This document shows positions 1-6,004 of a DNA stretch of 6,570 bases, piece after piece (position 1 is the stretch's first letter; each line of letters opens with the position of its first letter). The notes below the pieces were generated by a model. That model saw only the letters and a program-made list of their open reading frames with translations. It was not told the origin of the DNA and ran no database searches. The translations under genes were made by a program, and so were the position numbers. The DNA lies in NCBI GenBank assembly GCA_964477115.1, contig CAYZCY010000054.1, positions 1-6,570 of the forward strand. Direction: 5' to 3'. The stretch comes from RGIG3135 sp964477115. GTDB lineage: Bacteria; Actinomycetota; Coriobacteriia; Coriobacteriales; Eggerthellaceae.

Positions 1-2
1 GA

Positions 3-140
3 GGGCGTTATGTTGCGGAAAAGAAAAAGCTGACGCTTCCCCTGCGTTACTTTAAACTAGATGAGAATGACAATTTACTAGGGCCGATCGCGCGATTCCT
101 TGAGGAAATGATCGGCGCAGAGGAGAACGAACCCCGATGA
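3..140 (+). CDS. 3' end of an unrecognised gene (5' truncated)
   Basis: The frame is open from the window edge and ends at the TGA at 138-140, giving 45 C-terminal residues. The tail is Lys-rich at first (VAEKKKLTLPLRYF), then acidic, and ends in a likely amphipathic helix (GPIARFLEEMIG) followed by a charged EENEPR end. No motif identifies a family. The stop overlaps the ATG of the next gene as ATGA, which suggests translational coupling and one transcript. The other two forward frames stop at 31-33 and 52-54, so this is the only frame that reads through. The overlap and open frame support coding; the function is unknown. Confidence 0.6.
   Translation, partial: GRYVAEKKKLTLPLRYFKLDENDNLLGPIARFLEEMIGAEENEPR
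83..116. repeat. Nested inverted repeat at the end of the upstream gene
   Basis: GCCGATC at 83-89 is the exact reverse complement of GATCGGC at 110-116. Inside it, TTCC (96-99) pairs with GGAA (104-107) around a TTGA loop. As RNA this would be one hairpin with an asymmetric internal loop (GCGCG on the 5' side). No T-tract follows, so it is not a classical intrinsic terminator. It lies within coding sequence, 20 nt before the DUF1461 start, so it may be chance, an mRNA structure affecting coupled translation, or an operator. Confidence 0.4.
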
Positions 141-895
141 ATCGATTCCAAGTCTTTTTGGGTAAGATCAGCATGGCTGTTTGCATCATCATGCTGGGCT
201 TGGTCGTATGCGTAGTGCCGGCAAGCCCCACGCAGCTGTTCAGTGGTTGGTATGCCGACGAGGACAACTCGCCAATGACCCGCGAGGAACTTGTTTCCTT
301 CGCCGCCACCGTGCACGACTACACCTTCTTCGATCAGAACCGTACCCTGCTGTACGCTGACATCGTCAAGATCAACGAGCATATCGCAGAAGATGGTCGC
401 GCTTCCGATGGCCAGCCGGTTATCACCGCTGGCGACGAAGCATCGGTTGCTGCCGCCTTCGATGCCGCCGATGAGGCCTACGTCTTGCATACGGACATGG
501 TTAACCACCTCGATGACGTATCGAAGGCTGTTATGATTGTCTTCGTCGTTGGCCTGGTCTTCCTCGTGGTAGCTGCGGCTGAGATTATGAACGGCCTGTT
601 CCGCGGGCATCGCTCCGATGTGGCTCGCATTCTCATCCGCGGCGGTCAGATTGCCATCGTGGTTTTGGTGCTTGCCCTGGCGTGGGGTTTGTTCGCCTTC
701 GACAGCCTGTTTACCACCATGCACCAGCTCTTGTTCGCCGAAGGAACCTGGACCTTCTCCGAGGGCTCTGCCCTTATCTGCGCTTTGCCCACCGAATTTT
801 GGATGGCCATGGGTGCTTTGTGGCTTGGCGTATCGGCTATCGTTGCCCTTGTCAGCATTTTCATTGGCGTACAGCTTAAGAAGTACAAGATCTAG
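137..895 (+). CDS. TIGR01906/DUF1461 family integral membrane protein
   Basis: This 252-residue protein has four predicted membrane segments, at about residues 10-28, 131-150, 171-188 and 222-244. An extracytoplasmic-looking loop of about 100 residues lies between the first two. The features I associate with DUF1461 are present: the HLDDV motif (124-128) just before TM2, and the stretch FDSLFTTMHQLLF (188-200) followed by an aromatic W-F pair and a PTEFW (218-222) entry to TM4. The family is widespread in Gram-positive bacteria and has no established function. The ATG at 137 is preceded by AGAGGAG (119-125, 11-nt gap) and overlaps the upstream stop (ATGA), which supports this start. gltX follows after 53 nt without a convincing promoter, so co-transcription is possible. 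The family call is from motif memory; no biochemical role can be assigned. Confidence 0.8.
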   Translation: MNRFQVFLGKISMAVCIIMLGLVVCVVPASPTQLFSGWYADEDNSPMTREELVSFAATVHDYTFFDQNRTLLYADIVKINEHIAEDGRASDGQPVITAGDEASVAAAFDAADEAYVLHTDMVNHLDDVSKAVMIVFVVGLVFLVVAAAEIMNGLFRGHRSDVARILIRGGQIAIVVLVLALAWGLFAFDSLFTTMHQLLFAEGTWTFSEGSALICALPTEFWMAMGALWLGVSAIVALVSIFIGVQLKKYKI

Positions 896-948
896 ACCCA
901 TTTACCTGGGATATACGCTTCAAAGAGATAAGAGAGAATAGGAAAGTT

Positions 949-2559
949 ATGGCTGATTCCGCAAAGCCAGTTCGCGTGCGTTTTGCCCCCTCTCCGACGG
1001 GTAAGCTGCATATCGGCGGCGCACGTACCGCTATCTACAACTGGGCCTTTGCCCGCGCCATGGGCGGTACCTTCATCCTTCGCATCGAGGATACCGACCC
1101 CGAGCGCTCCACCGAGGAGAACACCCAGATCATCCTGCGCGCCATGCGTTGGCTCGGCCTCGATTGGGATGAAGGCCCCGAGGTGGGTGGTGCCTGCGGT
1201 CCCTATTTCCAGACCCAGCGTATGGACACCTATGCCGCTGCGCTCGAGCGTTTGAAGGAGCGCGGCGCGGCTTACGCTTGCTTCTGCACGAAGGAAGAGC
1301 TTGATGCCAAGCGCGCTATTGCCGAAAAGGAAGAGGGCGGTTATTCCGGTTACGACCGCACCTGCCGCGATCTTCCGGCCGACGAGGTGGCTGCGCGCAT
1401 CGCCGCTGGCGAGCCGCATGTGTGGCGCCTTAAGGTACCACTGGATCACGGCCCCATCGAGTTTGACGATGCCGTTTACGGTCATGTTTCCTTCCCTTGC
1501 GATGTCATGGACGACATGATCCTCGTGCGTTCTGATGGCAGCCCGACCTACAACTTCGCCGTTGTGTGCGATGACGCCAACATGGGCATCACCCACGTCA
1601 TCCGCGGCGACGACCATCTCTCCAACACCCCGCGCCAGATTCTCATCTACGAGGCTTTGGGTTATGAAGCGCCTACCTTCGCCCACCTTTCCATGATTCT
1701 GGGTGCGGACGGCAAGAAGCTCTCCAAGCGTCATGGTGCCACCAACGTCGAGGAATACCGCGATCGCGGTTATCTTTCCGATGCTTTGGTGAACTTCCTC
1801 GCGCTTTTGGGTTGGTCGCTTGACGGCGAGACTACCATCATCTCGCGCGAGCTGTTGAAGTCGAGCTTCAGTCTTGACCGCATCACTAAGAAGGATGCCA
1901 TCTTCGACGAGGTTAAGCTCAACTGGATGAACGGCATGTACATCCGCGAGATGGACGCCCCCAGCTGGGTTCAGGCATCCAAGCGCTGGATTGCCGAGGC
2001 CAACGTGATCGGCGCCAACATCGAAGACGGCGTGAACGTGATTCCCACCCCTGAGCAGGGTGCAGAGCCGCCGGCTCCTTCCATCACCCCCGAAACTCCG
2101 GGTTACGAGGATGCCATCGCGGCAGCCATCGCCGACATAGACGAAGATCCCGCTTTCTACGAGAAGCTTTACCCGCTGGTCATCGAGCGTCTTGCGCGTC
2201 TTGACGACATTCCGGCGAAGCTTGCCTTCTTGTTCTGGGGTCCCAACGTGGCGCTTGACGAAAAGAGCATGAAGAAGGTTCTGCTCAAGGAGGGTGCTCG
2301 TGCCGACGAGGCTCTGCGCGCGTGTCGCGAGGTTCTTGCCGACGAGAGCATTGCCTGGGAGGCTGAGGCTCTGCAGGAGGCATGCCGTGCGCTTTGCGAG
2401 CCGCTCGAGATGAAGCCGAAGCTTTTGTTCCAGCCTCTGCGTGTGGCTATTTGCGGCAATCAGGTTTCGCCTCCGCTGTTTGAGAGCATCGAGCTCATGG
2501 ACCCCGAAGACGTGCTTGCGCGTATCGACGGCGTGCTCGAGTGCGCGTTCGGCGCTTAG
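949..2559 (+). CDS. gltX: Glutamyl-tRNA synthetase, with an internal insert
   Basis: GltX is a cytoplasmic class I aminoacyl-tRNA synthetase that charges tRNA-Glu with glutamate using ATP. The catalytic signature FAPSPTGKLHIGGART spans residues 12-27, with HIGG (21-24) as the HIGH motif. KKLSKRHG (256-263) is the KMSKS loop. The CFC pair (C111, C113) with YDRTC (Y135, C139) matches the zinc-site arrangement of the bacterial enzyme, although the full ligand set is not certain here. NMGITHVIRGDDHLSNTPRQ (211-230) and LNWMNGMYIRE (324-334) are further family blocks. The C-terminal anticodon-binding part ends in the expected FQPLRVAICG (494-503). At 536 residues it is longer than the usual 470-500, because of a Pro/Glu/Ala-rich insert at about 352-396. 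The ATG at 949 follows AGGA (940-943). Whether the enzyme also charges tRNA-Gln cannot be read from this sequence alone. Confidence 0.97.
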   Translation: MADSAKPVRVRFAPSPTGKLHIGGARTAIYNWAFARAMGGTFILRIEDTDPERSTEENTQIILRAMRWLGLDWDEGPEVGGACGPYFQTQRMDTYAAALERLKERGAAYACFCTKEELDAKRAIAEKEEGGYSGYDRTCRDLPADEVAARIAAGEPHVWRLKVPLDHGPIEFDDAVYGHVSFPCDVMDDMILVRSDGSPTYNFAVVCDDANMGITHVIRGDDHLSNTPRQILIYEALGYEAPTFAHLSMILGADGKKLSKRHGATNVEEYRDRGYLSDALVNFLALLGWSLDGETTIISRELLKSSFSLDRITKKDAIFDEVKLNWMNGMYIREMDAPSWVQASKRWIAEANVIGANIEDGVNVIPTPEQGAEPPAPSITPETPGYEDAIAAAIADIDEDPAFYEKLYPLVIERLARLDDIPAKLAFLFWGPNVALDEKSMKKVLLKEGARADEALRACREVLADESIAWEAEALQEACRALCEPLEMKPKLLFQPLRVAICGNQVSPPLFESIELMDPEDVLARIDGVLECAFGA

Positions 2560-2571
2560 AGGCTTGCTGCA

Positions 2572-4065
2572 TTGAGCGTTATTGATGTAAAAGATAGTGC
2601 GGCCCCGGGTAACAGCGGGGCCGGCTGCGTTTTCGAGTCTGAAGAGGGCTATGCGTTGACGCCGTCCGGGCTGGATGGCGCTGAGGCAGGCATTGCCGCG
2701 GAAAGCGACTCTTCCGATGTCGTTGAGACTGAGACCGATGTCGCCGATGCTGCGGTCGACATCGCCAATGCCGGGTTCGTGCGTGAGGCTGGGGCTGAAG
2801 CTGGGGTGGAACCTGAGGCTGCTTCCGCCGACGCCGCCGAAGATCAGCCGCCGCGCAAGGACCTGCTGCATTTTGATGCAGATGCCTTGGCCGCGTATCG
2901 CAGCAATTCGCGCGCAAAGCCCGTGCACCCCGATCCCAAGATCGTAGTGACGGCCGATTTCTGCATCAACCCCAAGGGCGCAAGCTGCAGCCGCTGCACT
3001 ATGGCCTGCCCTGTGGGGGCCATAAGCCTCGATGTTCGCGGTCTTCCGCGCATTGACGTGAAAATCTGCACCTTCTGCGGTATTTGCCTGGGAATTTGCG
3101 ATGCTTTCACCTCCAATGATGTCACCATGACCGACCTTGCGGCTCGCACTGCCCGTGCGGCGCAGCGCGGCGAAGGCGTGTTTATTGCGTGTGCTCCCGT
3201 ACTCGAGGGCGAGGAAGAGCCAGCTCCCTGCGTTGTCGAGGTGCCCTGCCTGGCGGCGCTTTCGCCGGAGTTTTGGACCTCCCTTCTGGCCAAGGGCATC
3301 GAGCTGCGCGCCGTGTGTGATTTCGAGCGTTGTGCGGATTGCGCCCGTGGGGGCGATGTGGCCGAGATGCTCTACACGCATGCCATTGAAACCGCTCAGG
3401 CTTGGACGCAGCGCTCGATCGAGGTAGTCGATGAGGTTCCTGCCAAAACGGGCTATCTGCAGGGTTTTGTGCAGCATGGCGATGTTGACCGTCGAGGGGT
3501 TTTCACCCATTTCGCCGACAAGGTGGAGGATGCCGCATCTGGCGAATATCGCAAGCGCAATTCCAGCGTGCTGCAGGATTTCTACGAGCGCCAAGAGCGC
3601 ATGCGCGCCCAGACCCGTCAGATACAAAGCACGCTTCCTGAGGTGAACCGCCATGCGCAATCGGGCTCGCTCGTAAAGCTGATGCAGCCTAAGCGCCGCA
3701 TGTTGCTCGAGGCCATTGAGCATGATGCGAGCATCGCGGAACGCGTGCTGTTGCTCGTCTCGGATACCGATTGCGCAAGTTGTTGTAACGCTCTCGACTG
3801 CGCAAGCGCATGTCCGACTTCGGCGCGTTATCCTGATGCTGACACGGGGCTTCTGTCCTATGACGTGCGCTACTGCATCGGCTGCGGTAACTGCACGCGC
3901 GCGTGCCCCACTCAGGCGGCGCATTTGGTGGAAGTGCCCGCGAGTTTGCTCGATGCGGCTCCGGGTATTGTGTGCACGCAGGCGCTTAAGCGGCTGCGGG
4001 CCGAGCAGGCCGAAGCCGAGCGCAAAGCACGTTCGGCTGAGGAGCGCCTGTCGGAAGCTGATTAG
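2572..4065 (+). CDS. Large ferredoxin-like protein with two 2x[4Fe-4S] modules
   Basis: As read from the TTG this is 497 residues. Residues 1-95 are an acidic, Ala/Asp/Glu-rich, low-complexity tail. The first ferredoxin module has C131, C139, C142, C146-Pro and C166, C169, C172, C176. A middle region (about 203-290) carries six further Cys (207, 220, 226, 249, 254, 257), including VPCLAAL and the CDFERCADC segment. A charged linker follows. The second module has C401, C404/C405, C410, C414-Pro and C435, C438, C441, C445-Pro. A short likely coiled coil (470-495) ends the protein. The spacing predicts about four [4Fe-4S] clusters, so a cytoplasmic electron-transfer role is inferred; the partner is unknown. 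There is no signal peptide or membrane segment. It starts 12 nt after gltX with AGAGG (2558-2562, 9-nt gap). An alternative TTG start lies at 2656. I cannot place it in a named family. Confidence 0.85.
   Translation: MSVIDVKDSAAPGNSGAGCVFESEEGYALTPSGLDGAEAGIAAESDSSDVVETETDVADAAVDIANAGFVREAGAEAGVEPEAASADAAEDQPPRKDLLHFDADALAAYRSNSRAKPVHPDPKIVVTADFCINPKGASCSRCTMACPVGAISLDVRGLPRIDVKICTFCGICLGICDAFTSNDVTMTDLAARTARAAQRGEGVFIACAPVLEGEEEPAPCVVEVPCLAALSPEFWTSLLAKGIELRAVCDFERCADCARGGDVAEMLYTHAIETAQAWTQRSIEVVDEVPAKTGYLQGFVQHGDVDRRGVFTHFADKVEDAASGEYRKRNSSVLQDFYERQERMRAQTRQIQSTLPEVNRHAQSGSLVKLMQPKRRMLLEAIEHDASIAERVLLLVSDTDCASCCNALDCASACPTSARYPDADTGLLSYDVRYCIGCGNCTRACPTQAAHLVEVPASLLDAAPGIVCTQALKRLRAEQAEAERKARSAEERLSEAD
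2600..2623 (+). terminator. Terminator-like GC hairpin inside the Fe-S gene's 5' end
   Basis: CGGCCCCG (2600-2607) pairs perfectly with CGGGGCCG (2616-2623), an 8-bp GC stem around an 8-nt loop. Four T residues follow at 2630-2633, six bases beyond the stem, which is further than in a classical intrinsic terminator. The element lies 41 nt after the gltX stop and within the first codons of the next reading frame. It could be a weak gltX terminator or attenuator, or simply GC-rich coding sequence. Confidence 0.3.
2644..2658 (+). promoter_or_regulatory. Alternative ribosome binding site and TTG start for the Fe-S gene
   Basis: GAGGG (2644-2648) is followed after 7 nt by an in-frame TTG at 2656-2658. 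Starting here would drop 28 residues and place the terminator-like hairpin (2600-2623) outside the gene. It competes with the TTG at 2572, preceded by AGAGG at 2558-2562. No in-frame ATG occurs before residue 144, within the first cluster motif, so a non-ATG start is required in either case. Confidence 0.35.
2785..2820 (+). repeat. Three degenerate 12-bp tandem repeats in the Fe-S gene
   Basis: GAGGCTGGGGCT, GAAGCTGGGGTG and GAACCTGAGGCT lie head to tail. They encode the acidic run EAGAEAGVEPEA (residues 72-83) in the low-complexity N-terminal tail. The unit keeps the reading frame, so expansion or contraction would change only the length of the linker. Confidence 0.5.
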
Positions 4066-4148
4066 GCATTGAAAGCTCCAGGCGGGGGAGGCCTTACGCT
4101 TACCTTCGCCATTCGAAACAAAGCGAGCCAGCTTAAGGAGATGGTTGG

Positions 4149-4559
4149 ATGTTGAGGGAAAACGCAAGCCTCGAAGAGGTGCAGCAATTCTTCCAGGGTG
4201 ATGATTTTGCCTACGACGTGACGGGCTGCCGCATTGCGGAAGTTGCCCCCGGGCATGCCGTGGCCGTTTTGGACCTCGACCGAGCTAAGCATTACAACGC
4301 CATGGGCGGCGTTATGGGCGGGGTGATTTTCACCTTGGCCGACTACGCGCTGGCGGTGGCGTCAAACTATAACGAGAACCCCACGGTTTCGGTGAGCAAT
4401 ACCATTGAGTTTCTGTCGGCTGCCAAGGGAAGCCGCCTCATCGCTACCTGCGACGCTGACAAGTCTGGCCGCAGGTTGGGCTTTTACACCACGGTGGTCA
4501 CCGACGACACGGGGCGTCTGATCGCCAAGATGGCTGCGACATGCCATCGCAATGCTTAA
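4149..4559 (+). CDS. PaaI-type hot-dog fold thioesterase
   Basis: This 136-residue protein has the length of a single hot-dog domain. The signature is HYNAMGGVMGGVIFTLADYA (48-67). It aligns with the PaaI pattern NxxxxxHGGxxFxLAD, with N50 and D65 at the positions of the catalytic Asn and Asp of E. coli PaaI. IEFLSA (86-91) and GFYTTVV..DTGRLIAKMAATCH (111-133) match the later PaaI strands. The usual His of HGG is Met56 here. The family hydrolyses acyl-CoA thioesters in the cytoplasm; the substrate is not predictable. The ATG at 4149 follows AAGGAG (4135-4140, 8-nt gap). The nearer ATG at 4141 reads only four codons before a stop. The gene is separated by 15 nt from the ATP-grasp gene and is probably co-transcribed with it. 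The 83-nt gap upstream shows no convincing promoter or terminator. Confidence 0.87.
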   Translation: MLRENASLEEVQQFFQGDDFAYDVTGCRIAEVAPGHAVAVLDLDRAKHYNAMGGVMGGVIFTLADYALAVASNYNENPTVSVSNTIEFLSAAKGSRLIATCDADKSGRRLGFYTTVVTDDTGRLIAKMAATCHRNA

Positions 4560-4574
4560 CCGATAGGAAGGGCT

Positions 4575-5960
4575 ATGACTGATCGCATGCCTTCGAACGC
4601 CGACTATACGGCGGCATACCTTGAAATCATCGAGTCCCTTAACGGGGATGCGGCCAGCCGCCGGGCGGCGCACGATTACATGCGCAATTCCACGGCCATT
4701 GTGCACCACCGCGTGGTCGATTGCTCCTATCTGCCGCGTTTGTTTAACCAGCGCAGCTACGATGTTATGAAGGAAACCGCCGAAACCGCGCACCGCATTC
4801 TGTGCAAGGTGATCGAGCGCTACCTTGCCGACGAGGGCTATCGCGCCTGCTTTGACTTCGATGAGCGTCTGGTGGAGCTTATCCTGCTGCCGCGCGGTTA
4901 TGATTCCGTGCTGCCCTTCGCCCGCGTGGACACCTTCCTCGATGAAGATGACTACCAAATGAAGTTCTGCGAGTTTAACGGCGACGGCTCGAGCGGCATG
5001 AACGAAAACCGCGAGATCACGAATTCGCTTTTGGGTAGCGCCGCATTCGAGGCCTTTGGGCAGACGCATGATCTGCAGGCATGTGATTTGTTCATGCCCT
5101 GGGTTGACCGTTTCATCGGCATATACGAAAGCTACGCCCATCGCGTGGAGAAGCCCACCTTCGCCATTTGCGACTATCTCGAAAACGGCGTGGTCGACGA
5201 GTTTTTCATCTACGCAGACCTGTTTGCCCAGCGCGGCTTCGAGTGCATTGTGGCCGATGTGCGCGATCTGGTGTTTGATGGCGAAAACCTTTGGAATGGC
5301 GAAGGTAAGCAGATTCACGCCATCTGGAGGCGCTGCGTGACCAATGACGTCATTGACTTCTGGGATGAGTCTCAGGATCTCATCGAGGCGGTTCGCGCTG
5401 AGAAGGTGGCTTTGATCGGAAGTTTTGCGGGGCACATCGTGCACGACAAGCAGATCTTCGAGGTGCTGTACAAGCCCGAGACCCAGGCCTTTTTGACCGA
5501 TGAGGAAATTGCCTTCATCGAGCGCACGGTTCCGCAGACGTGCTTTTTGGATGAGGCTTACGTCGACCTGGACCAGATCCGCGCCGAGAAGGACAAGTGG
5601 ATTATCAAGCCCACCGACCATTACGGCGCCCATGATGTGTATGCGGGCTGCGCGGTATCGCAAAAGCGCTGGGATGAGCTCATTGACGCTTTTGCCAATG
5701 CGCGTGCCGGCTACCCCTTCATCGTGCAGAGCTATATTTCTCCCTTCCGAACGCTTACCCTGCCGCCTGATACGGGAATTGAGGAACTGCCGGATGGGGA
5801 AGTGCCCTTTGAGCCGCAGATGTATAACAACCTTAATGGCCTATACCTGTTTGACGGCACCTTCCAAGGAGTGTTCAGCCGACTCGGGCCTCTGCCCACC
5901 ATATCCAAAGATATGAAGGGTATAACCGCTGCCACCATTTGGGTTGACTGCAAGTTATAA
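4575..5960 (+). CDS. ATP-grasp ligase resembling glutathionylspermidine synthase
   Basis: This is a 461-residue soluble protein with no signal peptide or membrane segment. Several blocks recall ATP-grasp carboxylate-amine ligases of the glutathionylspermidine-synthase or circularly permuted type. FCEFNGDGSSGMNENREI (131-148) resembles the metal-binding E-x-N region. TFAICDYLENG (195-205) opens a Rossmann-like segment. IHAIWRR (247-253) and KWIIKPTDHYGAHDVYAG (341-358) follow, the latter with the likely ATP-binding Lys345 and a flexible loop. FIVQSYISPF (382-391) and GTFQGVFSRLG (428-438) resemble the closing substrate/ATP segments. Such enzymes join a carboxylate to an amine through an acyl phosphate; neither substrate is known here. 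There is no sign of the amidase domain found in E. coli Gss. The ATG at 4575 follows GGAAGGG (4566-4572). The C-terminal codons overlap the metK promoter. The superfamily call is fairly secure; the subfamily is not. Confidence 0.65.
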   Translation: MTDRMPSNADYTAAYLEIIESLNGDAASRRAAHDYMRNSTAIVHHRVVDCSYLPRLFNQRSYDVMKETAETAHRILCKVIERYLADEGYRACFDFDERLVELILLPRGYDSVLPFARVDTFLDEDDYQMKFCEFNGDGSSGMNENREITNSLLGSAAFEAFGQTHDLQACDLFMPWVDRFIGIYESYAHRVEKPTFAICDYLENGVVDEFFIYADLFAQRGFECIVADVRDLVFDGENLWNGEGKQIHAIWRRCVTNDVIDFWDESQDLIEAVRAEKVALIGSFAGHIVHDKQIFEVLYKPETQAFLTDEEIAFIERTVPQTCFLDEAYVDLDQIRAEKDKWIIKPTDHYGAHDVYAGCAVSQKRWDELIDAFANARAGYPFIVQSYISPFRTLTLPPDTGIEELPDGEVPFEPQMYNNLNGLYLFDGTFQGVFSRLGPLPTISKDMKGITAATIWVDCKL

Positions 5961-5973
5961 GTGACGGTATTAT
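5944..5973 (+). promoter_or_regulatory. Predicted sigma-70-type promoter of metK
   Basis: TTGACT (5944-5949) matches the -35 consensus at 5 of 6 bases. TATTAT (5968-5973) matches the -10 consensus at 5 of 6, with an 18-nt spacer. The -35 box lies in the last codons of the ATP-grasp gene (Val-Asp-Cys region), and the -10 is just after its stop. Transcription would start near 5980, giving a leader of about 130 nt that contains the riboswitch. No better promoter was seen in the leader. Confidence 0.65.
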
Positions 5974-5981
5974 TCTGTGGC

Positions 5982-6000
5982 TTCAAACCTGCCGTTTGAA
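5982..6000. repeat. Perfect 7-bp inverted repeat at the predicted metK transcription start
   Basis: TTCAAAC (5982-5988) and GTTTGAA (5994-6000) are exact reverse complements separated by CTGCC. The repeat starts about 9 nt after the predicted -10 box and ends 4 nt before the riboswitch P1 helix. It could be a stabilising 5' hairpin on the transcript or an operator for a repressor. It has no following T-tract, so it does not look like a terminator. Confidence 0.6.
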
Positions 6001-6004
6001 TGCA

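Noticed and set aside
3..140. Upstream gene fragment as a LysR-type regulator C-terminus
   Set aside because: The final helix vaguely resembles the end of such regulators, but 45 residues with no diagnostic motif cannot support the call.
47..901. Open frame of 284 codons on the - strand
   Set aside because: It is opposite the DUF1461 gene in antisense codon register. The sense protein has coherent membrane segments and family motifs; the antisense product is not convincing.
897..910. CCCA/TGGG short hairpin and TTTACC..GATAAG pair as a gltX terminator or promoter
   Set aside because: The stem is only 4 bp with no T-tract, and the promoter-like boxes are poor matches with a 20-nt spacer. Nothing convincing separates DUF1461 from gltX.
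4066..4148. Possible promoter or small gene in the gap before the thioesterase
   Set aside because: No paired -35/-10 boxes, no stable hairpin with a T-tract, and no reading frame with a start and ribosome binding site. The only clear signal is the AAGGAG of the thioesterase.
892..4167. Open frame of 1091 codons on the - strand
   Set aside because: It is in exact antisense codon register with gltX and the Fe-S gene and runs through both. Both sense genes have clear family motifs. The long frame is explained by the absence of TTA, CTA and TCA codons, and its translation shows no recognisable domain.
4362..5663. Open frame of 433 codons on the - strand
   Set aside because: It is a codon-register shadow of the thioesterase and ATP-grasp genes, with no motif or ribosome binding site to support it.
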